12,160 nucleotides of DNA from Streptosporangiaceae bacterium (lineage in GTDB: Bacteria; Actinomycetota; Actinomycetes; Streptosporangiales; Streptosporangiaceae): contig JASIBM010000456.1 of the NCBI GenBank assembly GCA_030045175.1, positions 1 to 12,160 of the forward strand. The letters run 5' to 3'. Each line of letters begins with the position of its first letter. Position 1 is the first letter of the stretch. The position numbers and the translations under genes are program-made. This document shows, piece by piece, positions 1 to 6,530 of this stretch. Below the pieces are notes generated by a model. It saw only the letters and a list, made by a program, of their open reading frames with translations. It was not told the DNA's origin and made no database searches.

Positions 1-46
1 GGGGGGTGGGTGGCCGGGGCTGCTTTGGGAGGCAACAATAAACAGC

Positions 47-1453
47 ATGGATTCCGCGTCGCTTGGCCGTCATCGTCGGGTCGTGCTGCTTGGCTCGACC
101 GGGTCGATCGGCACCCAAGCCGCCGACATCGTGCGGCGCAATCCGGACAGGTTCTCGCTGGTCGCGCTCGCGGCTGGCGGCGCAAGCGCGGAGCTGCTCG
201 CCCGGCAGGCGCTTGAGTTCGGCGTCGAGGTGGTCGCTGTCGCCAGCGAGGCGGCCGCGCCCGACGTCCGCGACGCCCTCGCCGCACTGGCCAGCGACGG
301 CGCCGCTGGGGGGTCGTCCCCCCGGGTCAGCTCTGCGGGGGGTTCTGGGGGGTCGTCCCCCCGGGTCAGCTCTGCGGGGGGTTCTGGGCCATCGGGGTCC
401 GGGGTGTCCCCGGGGGGCACCGTGTCCCCCCTGGTTAGCACCGTGCGTCCCGTGCCGAAGGTGATCGCGGGGGCGGAGGCGGTGGCCGAGGTCGCGGCGT
501 GGCCAGCCGACGTCGTGCTGAACGCGGTCACCGGCGCGGTGGGCCTGGGCGCCACGCTCGCGGCGCTCGACGCGGGCCGGGTACTGGCGCTGGCCAACAA
601 GGAATCGCTGATCATGGGCGGTGAGCTGGTCACCAGCCGGGCCGCGCCCGGCCAGATCGTCCCGGTGGACTCCGAGCACTCGGCGATCGCGCAGTGCCTG
701 CGCGGCGGGCGGGCGGACGAGGTGCGAAGGCTGGTCATCACCGCGAGCGGGGGTCCGTTCCTTCGCTCAGACGCCGCGGCACTGGCCACGGTGACGCCGG
801 CGCAGGCGCTTGCTCATCCCACCTGGAACATGGGTCCTGTTATCACCATTAATTCCGCGACATTGGTGAATAAAGGACTAGAGGTGATCGAGGCGCACCT
901 GTTGTTCAATATAAATCTTGATGACATAACGGTAGTCGTGCACCGTCAGTCGGTCATTCACTCCATGGTGGAGTTCACCGACGGATCGACGATCGCCCAG
1001 GCCAGCCCGCCCGACATGCGAATCCCGATAGCACTGGCGCTTGGCTGGCCAGACCGGGTGCCAGACGCGGCCAGCCCGGTGGACTGGTCTCTGTCGCACT
1101 CGTGGACATTTGAGCCGCTTAATGATGACCAATTCCCGGCGGTAGCGCTGGCGAGAGCCGCCGCCAAGGCGGCAGGGACGGTCCCGGCCGTCTACAACGC
1201 GGCCAACGAGGTGTGCGTGGCCGCCTTCGCCGCCGGGCGCATCCCGTTCACCGGGATCGTAGGCACCATCGCCCAGGTAGTCTCGGAGCATGGCGGTGGC
1301 GGTTCCCGGATCGCCAGCCTGGACGAGATCCTCGCTGCCGATGACTGGGCGCGAGTCCGGGCTGGCGAGCTGACGAGCGGGAAGATAAGCACCGCGAGCC
1401 AACGGGTGCCGTGCAGGCGCCCGGCGGCGAGCGGACCGGTACAGACGGGCTGA
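47..1453 (+). CDS. dxr: 1-deoxy-D-xylulose 5-phosphate reductoisomerase (MEP pathway)
   Basis: Converts 1-deoxy-D-xylulose 5-phosphate to 2-C-methyl-D-erythritol 4-phosphate with NADPH and a divalent metal, the first committed MEP-pathway step, in the cytosol. The NADPH-binding motif GSTGSIG is at residues 16-22; NKES at 184-187; the metal-binding VDSEH block gives D208 and E210, and NKGLE gives E279, matching E. coli D150, E152 and E231. ASGGPF, HPTWNMG and HSMVEF blocks are intact. At 468 residues it is longer than the usual 390-410. The excess is about 50 residues inserted in the NADPH domain (about 85-137), half of which is a perfect 39-bp tandem duplication, plus a short C-terminal tail. 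The ATG at 47 is the first usable start in frame, with GGGAGG at 27-32 and a rather long 14-base spacer. Codons at 841-960 are unusually AT-rich. Identification is secure; whether the insertion affects activity is unknown. Confidence 0.96.
   Translation: MDSASLGRHRRVVLLGSTGSIGTQAADIVRRNPDRFSLVALAAGGASAELLARQALEFGVEVVAVASEAAAPDVRDALAALASDGAAGGSSPRVSSAGGSGGSSPRVSSAGGSGPSGSGVSPGGTVSPLVSTVRPVPKVIAGAEAVAEVAAWPADVVLNAVTGAVGLGATLAALDAGRVLALANKESLIMGGELVTSRAAPGQIVPVDSEHSAIAQCLRGGRADEVRRLVITASGGPFLRSDAAALATVTPAQALAHPTWNMGPVITINSATLVNKGLEVIEAHLLFNINLDDITVVVHRQSVIHSMVEFTDGSTIAQASPPDMRIPIALALGWPDRVPDAASPVDWSLSHSWTFEPLNDDQFPAVALARAAAKAAGTVPAVYNAANEVCVAAFAAGRIPFTGIVGTIAQVVSEHGGGGSRIASLDEILAADDWARVRAGELTSGKISTASQRVPCRRPAASGPVQTG
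308..385 (+). repeat. Perfect 39-bp tandem duplication inside dxr
   Basis: Two identical 39-base units, 308-346 and 347-385, lie head to tail and in frame; they encode GGSSPRVSSAGGS twice (residues 88-113). Each unit contains a G6-TCGT-C6 inverted repeat able to form a hairpin. The following stretch to about 446 is further GC-rich, degenerate sequence with repeated GTGTCCCC, possibly an older decayed copy. The same repeat family occurs in reverse orientation in the hydrolase gene at 8888-8959. Confidence 0.93.
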
Positions 1454-1470
1454 GCAGGGCCTGCGAGAGA

Positions 1471-1489
1471 GCCGGCCCGGCGGGCCGGC
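1471..1489. repeat. Near-perfect palindrome between dxr and the M50 protease gene
   Basis: GCCGGCCCG at 1471-1479 pairs with CGGGCCGGC at 1481-1489 around one central base (or an 8-bp stem with a 3-base loop). It lies 17 bases after the dxr stop and 51 bases before the preferred protease start. No T-run follows, so it is not a classical intrinsic terminator. It could be an mRNA-stabilising or attenuating stem-loop; the role is inferred only. Confidence 0.6.
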
Positions 1490-1524
1490 GTGGCGCGACG
1501 ACTCGGCGCGGATAACCGCGCGGG

Positions 1525-1531
1525 AAGGGAG
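1525..1531 (+). promoter_or_regulatory. Ribosome binding site fixing the protease start
   Basis: AAGGGAG lies 9 bases before the ATG at 1541. The alternative in-frame GTG at 1490 has the strong palindrome immediately before it and no comparable Shine-Dalgarno sequence, and its extra 17 residues (arginine-rich, polar) precede the normal N-terminal membrane helix of the family. Confidence 0.75.
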
Positions 1532-1540
1532 CTTGCGCAG

Positions 1541-2728
1541 ATGACCGATCTGCTCGGTCTGCTCGGCGTGGCGATCTTCGTTGTCGCGATCCTTGTCTCG
1601 ATCATGTTGCACGAGGCCGGTCACCTGGCGACAGCCAAGGCGTTCGGCATGAAGGTCACCAAGTACTTCGTGGGCTTCGGCAACACCGTATGGTCCACGC
1701 GGCGCGGCGAGACCGAGTACGGGATCAAGTCGATCCCGCTCGGCGGGTTCGTCGAGATCATCGGGATGAGCAGCATCGACGACGTGGACCCGGCGGACGA
1801 GCCGCGCTCGTTCCGCGCCAAGCCCGGCTGGCAGCGGTCGATCGTGCTGCTCGCTGGCTCGTTCATGCACTTCGTGATCGCGTTCGTGCTGCTGATGGGC
1901 CTGGCGCTAGGCATCGGGCTGGCTAGCTCGAACAGCACGACGATCTCGGTCCTGCCCTGCCTCCCGGCCAAGGCGCTTGCCGCGTGCACGGCGAGCGATC
2001 CTAAGTCGCCTGCCGACCTCGCCAGGCTGCGGCAAGGCGACCAGATCGTGGCGGTCGCCGGACGAGCCGTCCATGACTGGACGCAGCTTGGCAAGGCGAT
2101 CAGCTCGCAGCGGCCGGGCACGCCAGTTCCGTTCACGATCCTGCGCGACAACCGCCGCTTCACCACGCGCATCTCGCTGACGCACGTGCGCTGGCACAAG
2201 GGTGCCTATCTCGGCGTCGAGGAAGTGCAGCCGTACGTGCGCAGCGGGCCGCTCGGGGCGATCTCGTACGCCGGCACGCAGTTCGGCAGCATCGTGACCG
2301 GCACGGTGCAGAGCATCGTGCACCGGCCCGCCGAGCTGATGGACGTGTTCTCCAAGAACCGGTCGGCCAACGGCGGGGGGCTGACCAGCGTCGTCGGGGT
2401 CGGCGAGGTGACCGACCAGGTGGTCAGCGCCAGCGGCGTACCCTGGCAGAGCAAGGCGTCCGTGGTCATCTTGATCATCGTGTCCGTGAACATCTTCGTC
2501 GGCATATTCAACCTGCTGCCGCTGCTGCCGCTCGACGGCGGCAAGCTGGCCGTGGTGATCTTCGAGTCGATCAGGTCGTGGCTGGCAAGGCTGCGCCGCA
2601 AGCCCGATCCTGGCATGGTCGACATGCGCAAGCTCATGCCGGTCACGGTCGCGTTCCTGGTTCTGGTGATCGGCTATGGCGTCCTGCTGATCGCCGCGGA
2701 CATCATCAATCCGATCCACCTACAGTGA
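1541..2728 (+). CDS. Site-2-type intramembrane zinc metalloprotease (M50, Rip1/RseP family)
   Basis: A polytopic membrane protease that cuts transmembrane substrates, classically anti-sigma factors already clipped at site 1. The HEAGH zinc motif (H24, E25, H28) is in the first membrane helix (about 6-28). A second hydrophobic segment is at about 100-125, then one PDZ domain at about 130-215 (LRQGDQIV at 163-170), a third helix at about 307-330 running into the third metal-ligand motif LDGG (D332), and a last helix at about 366-392. Its 395 residues are close to M. tuberculosis Rip1. Position between dxr and ispG is the conserved actinobacterial arrangement. The start at 1541 is chosen for its ribosome binding site; an upstream GTG at 1490 would add 17 residues. 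The dxr-to-start gap is 87 bases, probably within one transcript. The substrate cannot be told from sequence. Confidence 0.93.
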   Translation: MTDLLGLLGVAIFVVAILVSIMLHEAGHLATAKAFGMKVTKYFVGFGNTVWSTRRGETEYGIKSIPLGGFVEIIGMSSIDDVDPADEPRSFRAKPGWQRSIVLLAGSFMHFVIAFVLLMGLALGIGLASSNSTTISVLPCLPAKALAACTASDPKSPADLARLRQGDQIVAVAGRAVHDWTQLGKAISSQRPGTPVPFTILRDNRRFTTRISLTHVRWHKGAYLGVEEVQPYVRSGPLGAISYAGTQFGSIVTGTVQSIVHRPAELMDVFSKNRSANGGGLTSVVGVGEVTDQVVSASGVPWQSKASVVILIIVSVNIFVGIFNLLPLLPLDGGKLAVVIFESIRSWLARLRRKPDPGMVDMRKLMPVTVAFLVLVIGYGVLLIAADIINPIHLQ

Positions 2729-2753
2729 CCCACACAGTGAGGCGAGAGGTTCG

Positions 2754-3938
2754 ATGACCGTAAATCTTGGCTTGCCCGAGGTTCCTGCCCCTCAGCTCGC
2801 GCCTCGCCGCAAGTCGAGGCAGATCATGGTCGGCAAGGGCGCCCACGCGGTGCCCGTGGGCGGCGGCGCCCCGGTCTCCGTGCAGTCGATGACGACGACG
2901 CTGACCGCCGACGTCAACGCCACGCTCCAGCAGATCGCCGAGCTCACCGCGGCGGGCTGCCAGATCGTCCGGGTGGCCGTCCCATCCCAGGACGACGCCG
3001 ACGCGCTGCCCCAGATCGCCCGCAAGTCGCAGATCCCTGTCATCGCCGACATCCACTTCCAGCCCAAGTACGTGTTCGCCGCCATCGACGCAGGCTGTGC
3101 CGCCGTGCGGGTCAATCCAGGGAACATCAAGGCGTTCGACGACAAGATCGCCCAGATCGCCCGGGCGGCTGCCGACGCGCAGGTGCCGATCAGGATCGGC
3201 GTGAACGCGGGCTCGCTGGACAAGCGGCTGCTCGCCAAGTACGGCAAGGCGACGCCCGAGGCGCTGACCGAGTCCGCGCTCTGGGAGTGCTCGCTGTTCG
3301 AGGAGCACGGCTTTCGCGACATCAAGATCTCGGTGAAACATCACGACCCAGTCGTGATGATCCAGGCGTACCGGATGCTCGCCGATCGGTGTGACTACCC
3401 GCTGCACCTCGGCGTCACCGAGGCAGGGCCGGCCTTCCAGGGGACGATCAAGTCGGCGGTGGCGTTCGGCGCGCTGCTCGCGGAGGGGATAGGCGACACC
3501 ATCCGCGTGTCCTTGTCCGCACCGCCGGTCGAGGAGGTCAAGGTCGGGAACGCGATCTTGGAGTCGCTGGGGTTGCGCAAGCGCGGCCTGGAGATCGTGT
3601 CCTGCCCGTCCTGCGGCCGGGCGCAGGTCGACGTTTACACGCTCGCCGATCAGGTAACTGCCGCACTCGAGGGGATGGACGTGCCGCTGCGGGTGGCGGT
3701 GATGGGCTGCGTCGTCAACGGCCCCGGCGAGGCCAGGGAGGCTGACCTGGGCGTGGCGTCGGGAAACGGGAAGGGCCAGATCTTCGTCCGCGGCGAGGTG
3801 ATCGCGACTGTTCCCGAGTCGCAGATCGTCGAGACGCTGATCGAGGAGGCATTGAAGCTGGCGGAACAGATGCCGCCGGCCGAGCCGGAGCCGGCCGCTG
3901 AACCGCCGGCGGAAGCCGGCGAGAGGGTGTCGCGATGA
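2754..3938 (+). CDS. ispG: 4-hydroxy-3-methylbut-2-en-1-yl diphosphate synthase (MEP pathway)
   Basis: An iron-sulfur enzyme that reductively opens 2-C-methyl-D-erythritol 2,4-cyclodiphosphate to HMBPP, the penultimate MEP-pathway step. An N-terminal TIM-barrel region is followed by the 4Fe-4S domain: C284 and C287 in SCPSCGR, C319 in VMGCVVNGPGE, and E326 of the same motif as the fourth cluster ligand. At 394 residues it is the bacterial short form, without the plant-type insert. The last roughly 20 residues (PAEPEPAAEPP and onward) are a low-complexity tail beyond the conserved domain. Its ATG is 25 bases after the protease stop, preceded by GAGGCGAGAGG (2739-2749). The stop overlaps the next start in ATGA, so translation of the downstream lipoprotein gene is probably coupled to it. 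Together with dxr it supplies isoprenoid precursors. Confidence 0.97.
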   Translation: MTVNLGLPEVPAPQLAPRRKSRQIMVGKGAHAVPVGGGAPVSVQSMTTTLTADVNATLQQIAELTAAGCQIVRVAVPSQDDADALPQIARKSQIPVIADIHFQPKYVFAAIDAGCAAVRVNPGNIKAFDDKIAQIARAAADAQVPIRIGVNAGSLDKRLLAKYGKATPEALTESALWECSLFEEHGFRDIKISVKHHDPVVMIQAYRMLADRCDYPLHLGVTEAGPAFQGTIKSAVAFGALLAEGIGDTIRVSLSAPPVEEVKVGNAILESLGLRKRGLEIVSCPSCGRAQVDVYTLADQVTAALEGMDVPLRVAVMGCVVNGPGEAREADLGVASGNGKGQIFVRGEVIATVPESQIVETLIEEALKLAEQMPPAEPEPAAEPPAEAGERVSR

Positions 3939-5509
3939 GGCGCGTCCTGGCCGCTGGCGCGGCCGGCGTGGCTGCCGTCGCGATCGCGGTCGCTGGCTGC
4001 ACGCATGGATCGCAGTCGAGCCCCAAGGCAGGCAAGTCAGCCGCTGCGACGGGCGGCACCGGGCTGGGAGTGGCCGAGGCTGGCCAGGGGGGCGTGCGCT
4101 GGCATGACTGCACCCCCGGCAACGCGAGGTTGCTGTGCGGGAGCCTGCAGGTGCCGCTCGACTACGCGCGCCCGGCAGGCCGGAAGATCACGCTAGCGCT
4201 CCAGGAAGTCCCAGCCACCGCCCCGGCGAGCAAGCGACTAGGCGTCTTGCTGTTCAACCCCGGCGGGCCTGGCGCCCCTGGGACGGGCTGGCCGAGCTAC
4301 ATCGCGCACTACCCCGGCCTTGGCGCTGTCGCCGCGCGGTACGACATCGTGGGGTTCGACACCAGGGGAGTGGGTGCGTCCAGGCCGGAGCTGACCTGTG
4401 ATCCCTCCTTCTTCGCCCGTGAGCGCCCCAATTACATCCCGGCGAACGCGGCCGCGGAGCAGGTGCTCATCGACCGGGCCAAGATGTACGCGGCTGACTG
4501 CGAGAAGCGGTTCGGCTGGCTGCTGCCGTACATGACGACGGTGAACATCGCCAGGGACATGGATCGGATCAGGGCAGCGCTTGGCCAGCGGCAAGTGAAC
4601 TACTTTGGCATCTCATACGGCACCTATATCGGCCAGGTCTACGCAACGCTGTTCCCGCACCGGGTGCACCGCATGGTGCTGGACAGCACGGTGGACCCGG
4701 CCGGTGCCTGGTACGCGGACAATATCGCGCAGGACTATGCGTTCCAAGGAAGGCTTGATGCGTTTTTCGCTTGGGTCGCGAAGTATAACAGCTTGTATCA
4801 CATGGGCACCACCGCCGCGCAGGTGAAGAAGTCCTGGTACGAGGTCAGGAACCGGTTGATCACCCATCCGATCCTTGATCCGGGCGGTCCGAATATCGGT
4901 CCGTCCGAGTACGACGACACCTTCCTGCAGGGTGGCTACCTCAATAGCTTGTGGCCCGCTCTCGCCGCCGCCGACGCTACCTACCTGCGCAGCGGCTCAA
5001 CCGGGGACATGCTTTCTGACTACCGGTATTTCGGCGTGCAGAACGAGAACGAGTTCGCTGTGTATAACGCCGTGGAATGTGCCGATGTCGCCTGGCCGCG
5101 AAGCTGGGCCTACTGGAACTCCGACACTAGGAAGGTTTACGCCAAGGCGCCCTATCTCGCCTGGGACAATGCGTGGTTCAACGCGGCGTGCGCGTTCTGG
5201 CCGGTGCACGGCCCGGCCCGCCCGATGCGGATCGGCGCGCCAGGGCTTCCTGGGATCTTGATGCTGCAGGGCACGCTCGACGCGGCGACGCCCTACGCGG
5301 GAGCGCAAGTCGCGCACAGGATGCTGCCGACCGCCCGGATGGTCGTCGTGGTCGGCGGCGGGAATCACGGCCAGTCCCTGGAAGATCCGCCCAACACATG
5401 CGTAAACGGATACCTTGTCCGTTATCTGCTGACCGGCGCGCTCCCGACCAGGCCAGGCCTGGTCAACGCGACGTGCCCGGCCTTGCCAGACCCCGTTCCC
5501 AGTGGCTGA
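3935..5509 (+). CDS. Secreted lipoprotein alpha/beta-hydrolase, tripeptidyl-aminopeptidase (Tap/SlpD) type
   Basis: Predicted exported serine peptidase. A lipoprotein signal peptide ends in the lipobox VAGC with C22 as the lipidated residue, after MRR and a hydrophobic Ala/Val segment; a Ser/Gly/Ala-rich linker follows. The hydrolase fold shows the oxyanion-region NPGGPG, the nucleophile elbow GISYG (S227), the TAP-like C-terminal domain with GTLDAATP (D449) and GGGNHGQSL (H478). Several Cys residues fit disulfides in an extracytoplasmic protein. Its 524 residues match Streptomyces Tap and SlpD/SlpE, which remove N-terminal tripeptides; substrate specificity here is inferred. The ATG at 3935 overlaps the ispG stop by four bases and has GAGAGGG at 3921-3927. 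It sits between ispG and the GNAT gene, which are usually adjacent in mycobacteria, suggesting insertion into a conserved cluster. Confidence 0.9.
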   Translation: MRRVLAAGAAGVAAVAIAVAGCTHGSQSSPKAGKSAAATGGTGLGVAEAGQGGVRWHDCTPGNARLLCGSLQVPLDYARPAGRKITLALQEVPATAPASKRLGVLLFNPGGPGAPGTGWPSYIAHYPGLGAVAARYDIVGFDTRGVGASRPELTCDPSFFARERPNYIPANAAAEQVLIDRAKMYAADCEKRFGWLLPYMTTVNIARDMDRIRAALGQRQVNYFGISYGTYIGQVYATLFPHRVHRMVLDSTVDPAGAWYADNIAQDYAFQGRLDAFFAWVAKYNSLYHMGTTAAQVKKSWYEVRNRLITHPILDPGGPNIGPSEYDDTFLQGGYLNSLWPALAAADATYLRSGSTGDMLSDYRYFGVQNENEFAVYNAVECADVAWPRSWAYWNSDTRKVYAKAPYLAWDNAWFNAACAFWPVHGPARPMRIGAPGLPGILMLQGTLDAATPYAGAQVAHRMLPTARMVVVVGGGNHGQSLEDPPNTCVNGYLVRYLLTGALPTRPGLVNATCPALPDPVPSG

Positions 5510-5538
5510 GGCGAGAGCGGAACCAAGTGGCGTGCCGT

Positions 5539-5551
5539 TACCCTTAAGGTG
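5539..5551 (+). promoter_or_regulatory. Candidate promoter for a leaderless acetyltransferase mRNA
   Basis: TACCCT at 5539-5544 fits the actinobacterial -10 pattern TANNNT, and the GTG start at 5551 lies exactly where transcription would begin, six bases further on. No Shine-Dalgarno sequence stands at a workable distance (AAGG at 5546-5549 abuts the GTG), and I find no clear -35 box. Leaderless GTG/ATG transcripts are common in Actinomycetota. Confidence 0.4.
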
Positions 5552-6408
5552 TGCTGCGCACTAGGACGGGGCGGTCCCTGGCCCTGCGTGTCCTCACGGA
5601 CAAGGACCGCGACGACGCGCTGGCCCTGTGCGATCGTGATCCGATCGCGAACGTGTTCGTTGGCGCGCGCATCAGGTCAAGCGGGCTCGACCCGATGCGG
5701 CTCGGCGCCCAGATCTGGGGCTACCACGAGTCCGGCAGCTTGACCTCGATGTTCTATGTGGGCGCCAACATGGTCCCCGTCGAGGCGGTGCCCGCAGCGA
5801 TCGACGCGTTCGCCGAGCAGGCCAGGTCGCAGGGTCGTCGCTGCTCGTCGATCGCCGGCCCGGCCGGGGCCGTCGGCGCCCTCTGGGCCCGCCTCGCCCC
5901 TTACTGGGACCGGCCGCGTGAGGTCAGGAGCCGCCAGCCGCTGCTGGCCATCGCGGGCGACCCGCTCGTCGCCCCCGACCAGGCGGTGCGCCGGGTACGC
6001 AAGGACGAGGTCGGGATACTGCTGCCGGCCAGCATCGCCATGTTCACCGAGGAGGTCGGGATCTCGCCGATCGGCATTGACGGGGGCGCGGCGTACCGGG
6101 CGAGGGTTAGCGAGCTCGTGGCCGCCGGGCGCTCGTTCGCCAGGATCGATGCGGGCAAGGTTGTCTTCAAGGCGGAAGTCGGCGCGGTGACGCCGCAGGC
6201 CTGCCAGGTCCAGGGCGTGTGGGTGCCGCCGGAATTGCGGGGCTGCGGGCACGCGACGCGCGGGATGGCGGCCGTCGTCGCGCTCGCCAGGCGCACCCTG
6301 GCTCCTGTCGTGAGCTTGTACGTGAACGATTTCAACGCGCCCGCCAGGGCGTCCTACCGGCGGGTCGGCTTCACCGAGGTCGGCATGTTCATGTCCGTAC
6401 TGTTCTGA
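5551..6408 (+). CDS. GNAT-family N-acetyltransferase with actinobacterial N-terminal domain (DUF4081 type)
   Basis: Predicted acetyl-CoA-dependent transferase of unknown substrate. An N-terminal domain (about 1-110), recognisable by the DRDPIANVFVGARI segment near the start, precedes a C-terminal GNAT domain. There the acetyl-CoA pyrophosphate loop reads RGCGHA (R230-A235), after the strand QGVWVPPEL, and the closing NAPARASYRRVGF block is typical of the fold. Length 285 is normal for the family. The gene corresponds in position and domain order to the GNAT gene next to ispG in M. tuberculosis (Rv2867c), here displaced by the lipoprotein hydrolase. The GTG at 5551 fits the expected N-terminus; there is no normal ribosome binding site, so translation is probably leaderless. 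Family assignment is strong, function unknown. Confidence 0.88.
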   Translation: MLRTRTGRSLALRVLTDKDRDDALALCDRDPIANVFVGARIRSSGLDPMRLGAQIWGYHESGSLTSMFYVGANMVPVEAVPAAIDAFAEQARSQGRRCSSIAGPAGAVGALWARLAPYWDRPREVRSRQPLLAIAGDPLVAPDQAVRRVRKDEVGILLPASIAMFTEEVGISPIGIDGGAAYRARVSELVAAGRSFARIDAGKVVFKAEVGAVTPQACQVQGVWVPPELRGCGHATRGMAAVVALARRTLAPVVSLYVNDFNAPARASYRRVGFTEVGMFMSVLF

Positions 6409-6530
6409 CCAGGCCTGCGGCCGCCACTGCCCTGACGCTGGTCCAGCGATAATCAGGTGACGCGGCGGGGCGACGTTGTTAAGCTCTTCTGCCTTCACGT
6501 CAACCCCCGACCTCATCGAGGAGTAGCACC

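Noticed and set aside
308..385. CRISPR-like interpretation of the short repeats in dxr (and at 8888-8983)
   Set aside because: Units are directly adjacent with no unique spacers, and they are in frame within conserved enzymes.
1490..1540. GTG start at 1490 for the M50 protease
   Set aside because: It directly abuts the palindrome at 1471-1489, lacks a ribosome binding site, and adds a polar segment that the family does not have; ATG 1541 has AAGGGAG upstream.
878..1870. Long minus-strand open frame across the dxr/protease junction
   Set aside because: It is antisense to two clearly identified genes, has an Arg/His/Asp-rich composition typical of GC-rich shadow frames, and shows no recognisable domain.
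3880..3930. GC-rich inverted repeats at the 3' end of ispG as a terminator
   Set aside because: They lie within the coding tail, have no following T-run, and the next gene overlaps the stop codon.
5519..5540. ECF sigma-type promoter (GGAACC ... CGTT) before the GNAT gene
   Set aside because: The two elements are separated by only 11 bases, too short for the usual 16-17.
6409..6530. Rifamycin-associated element or strong promoter upstream of the HelD-like gene
   Set aside because: I see no clear 19-bp inverted repeat of that kind, only a weak imperfect hairpin (GACGT 6471 with ACGTC about 6497) and a GATAAT without a -35 partner.
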